Counted from the first letter of the stretch, positions 9,344 to 18,984 are shown. The stretch is DNA of 64,000 nucleotides from Limnochordaceae bacterium (GCA_014896295.1 JADBKR010000008.1:620001-684000), one strand, 5' to 3'. Translations and numbers: made by a program. The notes: a model not told the origin generated them from the letters alone.

Positions 9344-10082
9344 TCACCTTCCCGTTGCCAGCCGCTCGGCCAGCACGGGGGGCAGCCCTGCGTCCAGGAT
9401 GGCCCGCTGAACGGTCGCGACGTCGTAAGGGATCCGCCGCAGGATGACCTTCCAGGCATCGAGATCCACCAGCACATACCCGGCCAGGGGCGATCCGTCC
9501 CTCGGCTGGCCAACGCTGCCGATGTTGACGAGGCACGGCTCGCCACGTACCAGCGCGTACTCCCCGCTCGCCCGGAAAGGCGTGTAGCCGCGCCGCGTGT
9601 AGACGCCCATGAGGTGGGTGTGGCCGACCAGGGCGAGATCGAAGTCGGCGTGCGCGAGGATGTCGGCAGCCGCCTGGTCGTCCACGTACTCGGTCACGGG
9701 CTCACGGGGAGTGCCGTGGGCCAGCAGGATACGGGGTTGTCCCGGGCCCTCCAGGCGATGAAGGTGCGGGCGGCTCTTCAGCCACAGCCGCTGGTCGGTG
9801 GAGAGCCGGGCGATCGTCCACTCGACCGATTCCCGGGCCCATGGGTTGAACCACTCGAGATCGAGGAGCCCCGCGCACGCGGCGTCGTGGTTGCCCAAAA
9901 GGCTGACCACGGCGTGCCCGCGGGCCCACTCGACGCAGCGCGCCCGGCTCCGGTCCATACCCTACGGTATCGCCGAGGTTGTAGACGGATTCTGGGGCGA
10001 AGGGCACGGCGTCTTCCAGGACGGCGCGAAGGGCCGCGAAATTGGCATGGACGTCGGACAGAAAGGCGAGCAGTTTCCCCAA
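9344..10082 (-). CDS. Calcineurin-like (YfcE/MJ0936-type) metallophosphoesterase, frameshifted
   Basis: A cytosolic metal-dependent phosphoesterase of about 245 aa. The N-terminal frame (TTG start) has LSDVHANFAALRAVL and GDTVGYGPEP; the second frame continues with LLGNHDAA, ILLAHGTPREPVTEY and [11 protein letters not shown]. Together these give the metal ligands D-x-H, GD, GNHD, H and GHTH. The frames join near 9940-9960 in a GGG-containing stretch, consistent with one base lost or gained. The substrate is unknown; relatives hydrolyse phosphodiesters such as bis-p-nitrophenyl phosphate or cyclic nucleotides. It lies between two tRNA-Ser genes and has a degraded twin next to it. Confidence 0.8.
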
Positions 10083-10163
10083 CCCCGTCCACCATCCCCG
10101 CGACGCCGGGTCGAGGACCCAGGCGGCTTGCTGCAGCCGGCAGCGGCGCTCCCGAAGCGAACA

Positions 10164-10255
10164 TGGCGGAGGGGGAGGGATTCGAACCCCCGGAGAGGCG
10201 TCAGCCCCTCAACGGTTTTCAAGACCGCCTCTTTCGCCCGCTCAGACACCCCTCC
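10164..10255 (-). tRNA. tRNA-Ser(UGA)
   Basis: A 92-nt class II tRNA on the minus strand with a long variable arm. The acceptor begins GGAGGGG, the anticodon loop CTTGAAA gives anticodon TGA, and the 3' CCA is encoded. A consensus -10 box TATAAT (minus strand, 10303-10308) lies about 45 bases upstream and overlaps the end of the arsC-like gene; no good -35 is seen. It decodes UCA (and UCG). Confidence 0.95.
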
Positions 10256-10303
10256 GCGCCGGCGCTGCCGCGGCCCGGGGCAGGTCCAACGGCAGTGCCC
10301 CCA

Positions 10304-10744
10304 TTATAGCACACGGGGGGAGACCGCCTTCTCTGCTGCCAGAGAGGCGAGGAGCTGGCGTACGTCCCGCTCGATCTCGTCACGCACGGCGCGGAAGACG
10401 GCCAGCACGTCCGCTTCGCTGCCCCGCGCCGCTGCGGGATCCGGCAGGGGCCAGTGGTAGGAGCGCGTCCCCGGGGGGAGCACCGGGCAGCGATCCCTGG
10501 CATCGCCGCACAGGGTGACCACGACGTCGGCCCACCGGATGTCCTCCATCGACAACAGCTTGGAGCGCTGCTGGGAGATGTCGATCCCCACCTCGGCCAT
10601 CGCCCTGACGGCGTACGGGTGGAGGCCCTTCGGCTCGAGGCCGGCGGAGCGGGCCTCGGCGATGCCCTCCCCGAGCGCCCGCCCGAAACCTTCGGCCATC
10701 TGGCTCCGGGCGGAGTTGCCCGTGCACACGAAAAGGATCCGCAC
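10304..10744 (-). CDS. ArsC-type arsenate reductase / low-molecular-weight protein tyrosine phosphatase
   Basis: A cytosolic enzyme of the low-molecular-weight PTP fold, which includes thioredoxin-coupled arsenate reductases. The P-loop VCTGNSARSQMAEG contains the nucleophilic Cys in C-x5-R form at the N terminus. The middle has GVDIS-like GIDISQQRSK and VTLCGDARDRCPVLP, whose cysteines match the redox Cys of arsenate reductase. The C terminus has DPAAA near the general acid. I prefer the GTG at 10744 (GAGGGG upstream, ~146 aa); the ATG at 10822 would add an atypical 26-residue extension. No arsR or arsB is nearby, so arsenate as the physiological substrate is inferred. Confidence 0.85.
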   Translation of the reverse strand: MRILFVCTGNSARSQMAEGFGRALGEGIAEARSAGLEPKGLHPYAVRAMAEVGIDISQQRSKLLSMEDIRWADVVVTLCGDARDRCPVLPPGTRSYHWPLPDPAAARGSEADVLAVFRAVRDEIERDVRQLLASLAAEKAVSPRVL

Positions 10745-11008
10745 CCTGGGCCCCTCGGGAACGGGACTCGCGAAAGGGGACGGAGCCGGGCCAGACTGCA
10801 GCCTATCCGCCGACACGCCCATTTCCCCTCTCGTGTTACGAGTAGCGCTCCCGTATTACGGCATCGTTGCCGTGACGTAACGGAGGGATGGACGACGCGC
10901 CGGCCGGCAGGCACGCCGACGGCCGCACTCGACTCATGTCGACACGTCCCCGTTGACACCGTGGCGGGCGTTGGCTACCCTGCGAGGGAGGCTGGAGGGC
11001 ATGGGTCC

Positions 11009-11596
11009 ATGAACGAGGCGGCGCTGGCAGCCATCGACGACGCGTGGAGCCGGACTGGCAGGCGGGTGCGGCTGCGCCTGCTGCGCGAGTCGGATCTGCC
11101 CAAGCGGCTCGAGATGACCAACGATCCGCAGGTGCAGATCGAAACGCTCGGCATGACCGTCGGAGAGCGGACGCCTTACGATATCCGCAGCTGGTTCAAG
11201 ACCCTCTCCCACGACCCTTCCAGCCGGCAGATCGCGGTCGAGGACGCGCAGGGCCGTTACGTGGGCGACTTCGACCTCCACAGCCTCGACGCGCGCCAGG
11301 ACGAGGGCTGGGTGGAGCCGTTCTTCGGGGACAAAGAGGTGAGGGACCAGGGCCAGCAGGCCGTGGCCCACCTCCTGACCGACGCGTTCGAGACGCTGCT
11401 TGCCTATCTCTTCGACGAGATGCGGCTTTCCCGAGTCATGGTGGAGTGCCTGAGCACCCACCCGGTCCTGCTCCAGGTGCTGCACGATCTGGGCTTTTCG
11501 GATGTCGGCCGCATCGACCACATGAACGGCGTCATCTCCCACGTCATGGAGCTGCGACGCGACGCCCGCCGCGTTCCGCCTACGACCTTACCTTGA
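11009..11596 (+). CDS. GNAT-family N-acetyltransferase
   Basis: A 195-aa acetyltransferase of the GNAT (RimJ-like) type that transfers acetyl from acetyl-CoA to an amine. The N terminus has VRLRLLRESDLPKRLEMTND, typical of the Acetyltransf_3 class. The core has GRYVGDFDLHSLD and a long helix ahead of SRVMVECLSTHPVLLQVLHDLGF, the usual C-terminal recognition segment. The ATG has GGAGGG nine bases upstream. The acceptor is not predictable. An imperfect inverted repeat around 10858-10873 (ACGGCA/TGCCGT) lies between it and the divergent arsC-like gene. Its 3' end overlaps the convergent Amidase_6 gene by 17 bases. Confidence 0.8.
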   Translation: MNEAALAAIDDAWSRTGRRVRLRLLRESDLPKRLEMTNDPQVQIETLGMTVGERTPYDIRSWFKTLSHDPSSRQIAVEDAQGRYVGDFDLHSLDARQDEGWVEPFFGDKEVRDQGQQAVAHLLTDAFETLLAYLFDEMRLSRVMVECLSTHPVLLQVLHDLGFSDVGRIDHMNGVISHVMELRRDARRVPPTTLP

Positions 11597-12914
11597 GGAG
11601 CCAAAAGATGGTAGCCTGGTCCCACCCCACGTCCCAGGGAACCGCGTTGCGGTCGGCGGTGTGAGAGTTGACCACGATATAACCCCGGAAATCCCGGCCG
11701 ACCACCGGCGCGAAGTGGACGAGCCGCCCCTTCTCCTGATACCCGATCAGGTCTCCCGGCTCGAGCTCGTTGACGGCGCCCTTCGGGTGGCGGTCGGTGG
11801 CCTTCGACCACGTCGGCGAATCGCCCCCTGGCGATGAGCTTGGCCCTCCCGGTGGCGAGCAGGTGATCCAGCAGGCTCAAGGTCTGGACCCACGCCCGGC
11901 TACCGCCCGAACCCTTGCGGTAGTACCAGGAGTGGTCCATCGGCAGGCCTCCCGCATGGAGCACCTGGGAGGCGAAGTTGGTGCAGTCGCCGCCGATGTC
12001 CGTGTAGTCGATGTACTCGGCGTTGTACCGCCCTGCGTTGCCGCAGCCCCACGCAGCGCCGCAGTACGTGCGAGCGTAGCGGGCCGCCGCCTCCCGGTCG
12101 TAACCCTGCCGCGGCCGGCCCGACCCGGCCGCCAGGCCGACGAACCGGCTCACCTGCCCGGGGATCCCGCTCACCAGCTGCCACGCCCGGGCCAGGAGGG
12201 TGGGAGCCGGTTGGCCCGGGGAACGCACCTGCTCCAGCAAGCCGAGCGCCGCGAGCTGGTCGTCTCCGGGCGGCGAACAGGTGGCACCCCCAGGGCTTGC
12301 GCTCTCGCCAGCGGCTCGAGGAACCCACCCGAGGCGGCCACGTCCGCCGGCGTCACCTCTGGGACGAGGCTGTCCTCGTCCAGGGGGTCGGTGTACCAGT
12401 CGCGGCGGATCACCCACCGACCGCCCTGCTCCACCAGCTGCATCGCGTGCCGGGTGCCGATGCCAAACAGGTGCTTCTCGAGGGTAGGGTCCCCCCGGTA
12501 GACGTACCCCAAGCGGGTCGACTGGAGCAGGCTCACCCACGCTTCGTCCTTGCCCAACCGTACGTTCGTGACCCGTACGCCCGAGCTGGCGCTCACCAGA
12601 TCGATCTGGCGCTTCTCCGCCCACGCCCGCAGGTAGCGCAGCCTGCGCTGCTCGTGCTCCAGCGCCCATTGCCCGTAGACCGACGACCGGTCGTAATGGG
12701 GGGCCAGGGCCCCGTCGTCGAAGCGGATCAGAGCCTGGGCTCGTTCGTCGAGCAACCGGTTGACGAGCGCAACGATCTCCCCCTTGGGATCCGGGGTCGC
12801 CCGTGCAGGGGGATGCCGGCGAAAGACGTAGCGCCCTACCGCGGCAACGCCCAGCACGACCAGCAGCCCCACCACGAGACGGCGCGCGCGTACGGTAGCG
12901 ACCCACATGCGCAT
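11580..12914 (-). CDS. Exported Amidase_6-domain protein, two frameshifts
   Basis: An exported or membrane-anchored protein with a putative cysteine-peptidase-like amidase domain, probably acting on the cell wall. The first frame starts at an ATG with GGAGGG and has an N-terminal membrane segment (LVVGLLVVLGVAAVG) plus a ~200-residue domain. Near 12262 the reading moves to a frame holding YIDYTDIGGDCTNFASQVL, the Cys signature of Amidase_6. Near 11800 it moves again to a frame with AVNELEPGDLIGYQEKGRL, GYIVVNSHTADRN and the stop at 11580. All three pieces are collinear with one family, so the shifts look like base-level errors, though a real pseudogene is possible. Confidence 0.7.
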
Positions 12915-13123
12915 GGAACCCTCCCGCACCGTAGCCTCCACGTGACTCAAGGGACGGTATGCACGGAAATCCCGTCCCCATTCGACCGGGGCCGGGGCGA
13001 GGGAGCGCGGCCGGAGGCCTTTCTCCTGCGCTTGGTCATGGCCGTCGAGGCCCGGCACATAGCCTGCCGGGGAGAGGGCGGCGCCGTGCCTCGCCTCCCA
13101 GGGTACGGGCCGCCAGGCAGAGG

Positions 13124-13564
13124 ATGGGGAAGTCCTTGGTTTCGGTGCTGCTGGCGCTCCTGGGTGCGGTCTTGTGGGGGCTTGCCCCCATCGCCGGCAA
13201 GGTCGGGCTGGCGAGCGTGGACGCGCTGGCGGCCCTTGCCCTTCGAACCCTCATGGCGTCGGCCCTGATCTTGGGGTTCGTCCTGGGAGCGGGCGGATGG
13301 CACTACCTGGAACGGGTCCCGGCGCGGGCGTGGTTGCCCATCGGGGTGGAGGCGGTGCTGGCCGCTCTCGTGGGCGATCTGGCCTACTACCTGGCCCTCA
13401 AGTACGGCCAGGCCTCCACGGTCGCACTGGTCATGGCGATTTCTCCCCTCGTCACGCTCGCGAGCGCGCACCTCCTCCTGGAAGAGCCGATCACGCGCCT
13501 CCAGCTGGCCGGTGCGATCTTGATCGTCGTGGGTGTCTTCCTGGTGGGCGCTCAGGCTCGCTGA
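13124..13564 (+). CDS. Half-size EamA/DMT-family transporter
   Basis: A 146-aa integral membrane protein with about five hydrophobic helices, equal to a single EamA domain. The first helix has LLALLGAVLWGLAPIAGK, the central segment LVGDLAYYLALKYGQAS, and the last LAGAILIVVGVFLVGA, all typical of the drug/metabolite transporter superfamily. Single-domain members work as dimers. The start is the ATG at 13124 with GGCAGAGG upstream, which is a weak site. It is followed 100 bases later by a sugar kinase, but nothing ties it to a substrate. Confidence 0.8.
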   Translation: MGKSLVSVLLALLGAVLWGLAPIAGKVGLASVDALAALALRTLMASALILGFVLGAGGWHYLERVPARAWLPIGVEAVLAALVGDLAYYLALKYGQASTVALVMAISPLVTLASAHLLLEEPITRLQLAGAILIVVGVFLVGAQAR

Positions 13565-13664
13565 GGCGCGGGAGCAGGATGGCGTAGCAGCGGACGGAAG
13601 GGCCACGCCTCGTCCCATCGAAACCCGTCACGAGGCGGCTCGCTTCACAGGGGAGGGACCCGGG

Positions 13665-14663
13665 GTGCCGGACGTTGTCGTCGTCGGAGAAGCCCTCATC
13701 GACATGGTGTCGGATCGGCCCGGGGTCTCGATCGGCGAGGCTCCGGGGTTTCGGAAGTGCCCGGGCGGCGCGCCTGCCAACGTGGCCGTAGGGCTGGCCC
13801 GCCTGGGGGCATCGGTGGGGTTCGTCGGCGTGGTGGGAGACGACCCCTTCGGGCGGTATCTCAAGGCCTTCCTCCGGCAAAACGGCGTGGACGTGACGTA
13901 CATGCGTGTCACCAAGGAGGCGCTCACCACCCTGGCCTTCGTCGCGCTGGGGCCGCGGGGTGAGACCGAGTTTTCTTTCTACCGCAGGCCCGGCGCGGAC
14001 ACTCTGGTGAGCCCGGACGACCTCTCTCCCGCCTACCTGGCATCGGCACGGCTGTTCCATTTCGGCACCGTCAGCATGGCAGAGCAGCCGTCGCAGTCGG
14101 CGGTGTGGGCAGGCATCGAGAGGGCCGCCGCTGCGGGCCTCTCGATCTCCCTGGACGTCAATTACCGCCCCGCGCTCTGGGCCGATCCGGCGCAAGCGCT
14201 GGTACTGACGCGCCGTGCCCTCGAGGCAGTTCATCTGCTCAAGACCAGCGGCGACGAGTTGGAGATGTTGAGCGGCTCCCGGGACGAGGCAGGCGCTCGC
14301 AGGCTGCTCGACGACTACTCCCGGCTTTCGCTCGTCGTCGTCACCGAAGGGCCGCAGGGCAGCTGGGCGGTGACCCGCGGCGGAGCGGTGGCCCGAGCGG
14401 CTGCCTTCGAGGTCGAGGCGGTGGACACGACCGGCGCAGGAGATGCGTTTTGGGCGGCGGCGCTATGGCAGTTGCTCGGCCTGGCCCGCCGCGCCGGCCG
14501 TTCTCCGAAAGAGGTGGCCGCGGCGCTGGATGGCCCCGCGCTCCGGCGCCTGCTCGCCACCGCCAACGCGGCCGGCGCCCTGACGGTGCAGGTCCAGGGC
14601 GCGATGACGGCCCTGCCGACCCGGGAGGAGTTGGATCGGTTCACGGCTCGTATAGCATCTTGA
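13665..14663 (+). CDS. PfkB-family carbohydrate kinase (fructokinase-like)
   Basis: A cytosolic ATP-dependent sugar kinase of about 332 aa in the ribokinase/PfkB family. PfkB signature 1 is seen as GGAPANVAVGLARLG near residue 35, and signature 2 as DTTGAGDAFWAAAL near residue 255, containing the catalytic Asp and anion hole. The start VVVVGEALIDMV after a short leader resembles fructokinases. The GTG start has GGGAGGG eight bases upstream. Its last 23 bases overlap the convergent SDR gene. Fructose is the most likely substrate, but KDG or other sugars are possible. Confidence 0.88.
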   Translation: MPDVVVVGEALIDMVSDRPGVSIGEAPGFRKCPGGAPANVAVGLARLGASVGFVGVVGDDPFGRYLKAFLRQNGVDVTYMRVTKEALTTLAFVALGPRGETEFSFYRRPGADTLVSPDDLSPAYLASARLFHFGTVSMAEQPSQSAVWAGIERAAAAGLSISLDVNYRPALWADPAQALVLTRRALEAVHLLKTSGDELEMLSGSRDEAGARRLLDDYSRLSLVVVTEGPQGSWAVTRGGAVARAAAFEVEAVDTTGAGDAFWAAALWQLLGLARRAGRSPKEVAAALDGPALRRLLATANAAGALTVQVQGAMTALPTREELDRFTARIAS

Positions 14664-15411
14664 CGGTCATGCCGCCGTCGAGCACGACGTTGGCTCCCGT
14701 CATGAAGCCGGCGTCGTCGGAGACCAGGAAGAGGCACGCTGCCGCTACGTCCTCGGGCCTGCCCACCCTGCCTACGGGGTGCTGGGCGTGGTCGACGTGG
14801 CGCAGTTCGGGCGAGCGGCGACGGTCTCGCCGGCGCCACAACGAGGTCTCGATCCATCCCGGGCTGATGCAGTTGACGCGCACGTGCGGCCCCAGGGTGA
14901 TGGCCAGCGCGTGGGTAAGCGCCACGAGGCCGCCTTTGGAGGCCGAGTAAGGCTCGGTATTGGGCTCCGACATGAAGGCCCGGGTCGACGCGATGTTGAC
15001 GATGGAGCCTCGTGCCCGCCGCAGATGGGGCGCCGAGGCCTGAGCGAGGATGAACGGCGCCCGGAGGTTGACGGCCAGCACCCGGTCCCACTGCTCGACC
15101 GTGATCTCCTCGAACGGCGCGTGGATGCCGATGCCCGCGTTGTTGACCAGGATGTCCAGGCGGTGCCACCGCGCCAGTGCCTGATCGACGGCCCGGCGGG
15201 CCTGCGCCGGATCCCCGACGTCGGCCACCACGGCCATGGCGTCCACGCCGTGCTCCCGCAACTCCGCCTCGGCGTCTTTGGCTGAATCGGCGTCGATCTC
15301 GACGACGGCCACCGCCGCGCCGGCCTCCCCGAGCCTCATTGCGATCGCCCGCCCGATGCCTTCTCCGGCCCCGGTGACGAGGGCCAGCTTGCCGCGCAAC
15401 GACGTGCTCAC
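14641..15411 (-). CDS. SDR-family NAD(P)-dependent oxidoreductase
   Basis: A classical short-chain dehydrogenase of 256 aa. The Rossmann motif TGAGEGIG lies near residue 14, the NNAG motif near residue 90, the catalytic Ser in INIAS-like IVNIAS, and the active-site YSASK near residue 155. The C-terminal GGMTV region is standard. The GTG start has GGAGGTGAG upstream. A basic insertion (SLWRRRDRRRSPELRHVDHAQH) around residues 195-215 fills the substrate loop. The substrate is unknown; the 3' overlap with the sugar kinase gene suggests, weakly, a polyol or sugar. Confidence 0.88.
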   Translation of the reverse strand: MSTSLRGKLALVTGAGEGIGRAIAMRLGEAGAAVAVVEIDADSAKDAEAELREHGVDAMAVVADVGDPAQARRAVDQALARWHRLDILVNNAGIGIHAPFEEITVEQWDRVLAVNLRAPFILAQASAPHLRRARGSIVNIASTRAFMSEPNTEPYSASKGGLVALTHALAITLGPHVRVNCISPGWIETSLWRRRDRRRSPELRHVDHAQHPVGRVGRPEDVAAACLFLVSDDAGFMTGANVVLDGGMTVKMLYEP

Positions 15412-15526
15412 GCCTCACCTCCCGCAGCTGCACCCCGACCGGTGGCGCGCGCTATCATGCCCGGTACCGACAGGGGATCAAACGGCGCGCCGGATACGCT
15501 GCGCCCGGCTGCGGCCCTCGCCGCGC

Positions 15527-15767
15527 TCAGGTGGCCGCCTTGTAGCAGGGCTGACAGAGGATCTCGCAGTTGCTGGCCGTGGCCGGTCTGGCGGGGTCAT
15601 AGGGGCGGGCCTCCCAGCCCTCCGGGCCCGTCGTGGCCCCGTAACTCCCACTGCAGGCGCTTGGGGCAGCGGACCGGATGGCCGTGCCCGCTGCGGGTGC
15701 ACTCGCACCGGGCCCCCGCCCGGCGAAACGCCTGCTCCACGACAGCCTCGGGAAACGCCTCGACCAT
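15527..15767 (-). CDS. Small Cys-rich HNH-like protein, frameshifted
   Basis: A protein of about 80 aa with two metal-binding-type cysteine clusters. The first frame runs MVEAFPEAVVEQAFRRAGARCECTRSGHGH followed by a Cys; a one-base shift near 15615-15620 joins it to WEARPYDPARPATASNCEI, then LCQPCYKAAT and a stop. The order CxC-HGH-C ... C-x3-CxxC resembles small HNH-like proteins found as single genes in thermophilic Firmicutes. The HNH His next to the second cluster is not seen, so nuclease activity is doubtful. GGAGGGGG precedes the ATG by nine bases. Confidence 0.55.
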
Positions 15768-16094
15768 GGGAGGCACCCCCTCCGGCCTGCTTTGCTCCCC
15801 TCCTACGGGTTCGCCGGCCGGAAGAGGCCTCCTGCTGCGCTCTGCCGCCTGTCCGCGTGCCGTACGCAGCGGGGGGCGCGGGCGCACCGGCGCATTCAAC
15901 ACGGGGAGGCATACGAGCTAGATTCCAATACGATTACGCGCTGATCCGGCGAGGCACGGCGGCGATGCACTTGAACGAAGCGGGCCGCGTATTCGTCACG
16001 TCCGGCGCGTAGCGCAGGATGGCTCTCGTGCAGGACTCGTCGCACGACTGTCGAAGTCCCGGCCGTTCCAAGGAGACGGAGGCGAGTACGAGGT
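15768..16094. other. Intergenic stretch upstream of hppA
   Basis: About 330 bases with no supportable gene. It holds the divergent upstream regions of the small HNH-like gene and of hppA. A less GC-rich patch (TAGATTCCAATACGATTACGCG, split around 15920-15940) could hold a promoter, but I find no convincing -35/-10 pair. Confidence 0.3.
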
Positions 16095-18426
16095 ATGGGC
16101 GGGTTGACGCTGACACCGTTCGAAACGGGCGCACTGTGGGTCGTGCTTCTCGTGGCGGTCGCCGGTCTCGCCTACGCAGCCTTCCTCCGATCCCAGGTGA
16201 TGCGGGAGGAGACGGGCACCGCCAGGATGCGGGAGGTATGGGACGCCATCCGCCAGGGCGCCGACGCCTACCTGCGCCGGCAGCTCGGCGACCATCCTGC
16301 CTTTCATCGGTGTCTTGACGGTGCTGCTCTTCTTGAGCGTTTACGTGGTGCCGCCGAGCCCGCAGGCAGTCGAGCGGTTCGCCGGGTACGATCCCGGGAC
16401 CGTCCGGCTCATCGTGGGGCTGGGGCGGGCCATCGCGTTCATCATGGGCGCGGTCTTCTCCTTGCTCGTAGGGCAGCTTGGCATGCGGATGGCGGTGCAA
16501 GGCAACATCCGGGTGGCGGCCGCGGCCCGCTCGAGCTTCGATCGGGCGCTGCGGATCGCCTACCGTAGCGGCACCGTCACCGGGATGCTGACCGACGGGC
16601 TGGGGCTCCTGGGTGGTACGGTGATCTTCATGTACTTCGGCAAGGCAGCCCCTGACGCCTTGCTCGGGTTCGGCTTCGGCGGCACGCTCCTGGCGCTGTT
16701 CATGCGGGTGGGCGGCGGGATTTACACCAAGGCTGCAGACGTGGGGGCCGACCTGGTCGGCAAGGTGGAGAAGGACATCCCCGAGGACGACCCCCGCAAC
16801 GCCGCCGTCATCGCCGACCTCGTGGGCGACAACGTGGGCGACTGCGCCGGGATGGCGGCAGACATCTTCGAGTCCTACGAGGTGACCATCGTTTCCGGCT
16901 TGATCTTGGGCCTTACGCTTGTTCACCTGACCGGCGACATCAAGTGGATCATCTTCCCGCTGTTGGTGCGGGCCATCGGCGTGTTCGCCTCGATCGTGGG
17001 CACGTACCGGGTCCGGGGGCACTCGGACGAGCGGGGCGACGCGATGGGCGCCATCAACCGGGGGTTTTACACTTCGGCGGCGGTCTCCATCGTGGGCTTC
17101 GCGCTGGTGGCGGCGTTTTACATGCACGAGTGGCGGGCGTTTGCCTCGGTGGTGGCCGGCGTGATCCTGGCCATCGTCATCGATGAGCTGACCCGCTACT
17201 TCACCGACGGCCGCTACGCCCCCGTACGAGAGATCCAGCGCAGCACCGACGGCGGGCCGGCGACGACCATCATCACAGGGCTGGCGGTGGGGTACGAGTC
17301 GACCGTCTGGGCGGTGCTGGTCATCGGAGCCACCATCCTGAGCGCCATCGCCATCTACTGGAGCTATCCGGTGGCCTCGCTGGCGGACAAGGTCCACTAC
17401 ATCCTCTACGGCGTGGCGATGACAGGCATCGGCATGCTGACGCTGACCGGCAACAACGTGGCGATGGACTCCTACGGCCCCATCTCCGACAACGCCAACG
17501 GCATCGGGGAGATGGCAGGCCTCGAGCCCAAGGCCCGGCAGATCATGGCCGACCTCGACGCCGTCGGCAACACCACGAAGGCCATCACCAAGGGCGTCGC
17601 CATCGGGTCGGCCGTCATCGCGGCGGTGTCGCTGTTCGGTTCGTTCGTGGCGGACGTCAGCATGATCGACCCGCAGGCGCTGGCCAACGGCATCCGGGTC
17701 TCCGAGCCCATGGTCTTTGTCGGGCTGCTCATCGGAGGGTCGGTGCCGTGGCTGTTCTCCTCGCTCTCCATCAAGGCGGTGGGCCGGGCAGCGGGCCTCA
17801 TCGTGCAGGAGGTGCGCCGGCAGTTTCGCATCCCCGGCATCATGGAGGGCACCGTCAAGCCTGACTACGCCCGGGCCGTGCAGATCTCGACCGTGGCCGC
17901 GCAAAAGGAGCTCGTCAGCCTTGCCACGCTGGCCGTCATGGGGCCCATCGTGGTCGGGCTGGCGCTGGGAGTCGAGGCGCTGGGCGGCTTCCTCGCGGGC
18001 GCCATCCTCTCGGGGCAGCTGCTGGCGGTTTTCATGGCCAACGCCGGCGGAGCCTGGGACAACGCCAAGAAGCTCATCGAGGACGAGCCGAGGGATCTGG
18101 CCCGTAACACGGGCAAGGGTTCCGAGCGCCACAAGGCCGGGGTCGTGGGCGACACGGTGGGCGACCCGCTGAAGGATACCGCCGGGCCTGCCCTCAACCC
18201 CATGATCAAGGTCGTCAACCTGGTCAGCCTCATCATCGCCCCCATCATCGTGCGTTACCAGGGCATCAGCCTGGGCACCGGCCTCGTGATCGTGCTGGCC
18301 CTGGCCGCCGTGGTGTGGGCCATCCGGACCTCCAAGCGGGAGGCGCCCGCTTTCGGCGCGGTGGGCGCCGAGCAGGTGGCAGCCTCGGCCTCCGGCAGCA
18401 CGCCGCCGGGCGGCGTGGCCGGCTGA
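16095..18426 (+). CDS. hppA: K+-independent H+-translocating membrane pyrophosphatase, one frameshift
   Basis: An integral membrane pump of about 775 codons that couples PPi hydrolysis to proton export. The first frame (ATG, GGAGGCGAG nine bases upstream) has the first helix and the conserved IRQGADAYLRRQ. A one-base shift near 16287 leads into TILPFIGVLTVLLFLSVYV and the rest. Hallmarks are GGGIYTKAADVGADLVGKVE, DDPRNAAVIADLVGDNVGDC and the C-terminal GDTVGDPLKDTAGPALN. The GNTTKAITKG segment has Lys where K+-dependent enzymes have Ala, which marks the K+-independent H+-pumping type. A strong terminator follows. The frameshift is probably a sequence error, as the remaining 700 codons are undamaged. 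Confidence 0.92.
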
Positions 18427-18457
18427 GGGCGGGCTCGAGCCGCAGACGCTACGAACA

Positions 18458-18507
18458 CGGGCACCGGCGCTGCGATCCTGCCGTGGCGCCGGTGCCCGGC
18501 TTTTCTT
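18458..18507 (+). terminator. Rho-independent terminator after hppA
   Basis: CGGGCACCGGCGC (18458-18470) pairs perfectly with GCGCCGGTGCCCG (18486-18498) and is followed by GCTTTTCTT. Confidence 0.85.
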
Positions 18508-18606
18508 GACCAGCACACCCGCCCCAACAGGCCGCTCCGGTGTCCGCCGGCCGGGGATCCTGCATAAACCGAGGAGGCCGGTGCGACCGAGGAAGGGGGA
18601 GCCGGT

Positions 18607-18984
18607 ATGCGCCGGGTCGGAACGGCGGGACGGCCCGGTCTGGCGAGGTTGCGGCCTTCGGCGCTGCTGCGATCCTGGGTGGCTACGCTCAAGGCGGCCC
18701 GGATCATGGACGTCTGGTCGGGAGGCGCCGGGCGCTCGCTGGTACGGCCGGAGCACCGGGCCGTGCTGGACTGGTACCGAGCGCGCCTGGGCGTACCCAG
18801 GGCCGCGGAAGCGGATTGCTTGCTGGGGTGGATGACGACGCGCGGCATGGGACCCGAGGTGGTGGTGCTGGCCATCGAGGCGACGGCCCACAGCCGCCAA
18901 CCTGGTTTCACCCAGTTGGAAGCGACGCTCCGGCGGTGGCACGAGCAGGGCGTCCGGTGCTGGACGGACCTGTGCCGCCGTTGA
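18607..18984 (+). CDS. DnaD-domain protein
   Basis: A 125-aa basic protein. The second half (DWYRARLGVPRAAEADCLLGW, GMGPEVVVLAIEATAHS, FTQLEATLRRWHEQGVRCWTDL) has the helix pattern of the DnaD C-terminal (DnaB_2) domain. In Firmicutes, DnaD/DnaB proteins and phage relatives load the replicative helicase or remodel DNA. The usual N-terminal winged-helix domain is missing, so it is a short, stand-alone version. GGAAGGGGGA lies about eight bases before the ATG. It is alone between the hppA terminator and a convergent RNA methylase gene, so its role is not indicated by context. Confidence 0.6.
   Translation: MRRVGTAGRPGLARLRPSALLRSWVATLKAARIMDVWSGGAGRSLVRPEHRAVLDWYRARLGVPRAAEADCLLGWMTTRGMGPEVVVLAIEATAHSRQPGFTQLEATLRRWHEQGVRCWTDLCRR

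Noticed and set aside
15934-18942. A 1002-codon open frame on the minus strand opposite hppA
   Set aside because: It is antisense to a strongly conserved gene and has His/Asp/Arg/Gly-rich composition typical of mirror frames in GC-rich DNA, with no recognisable domain.
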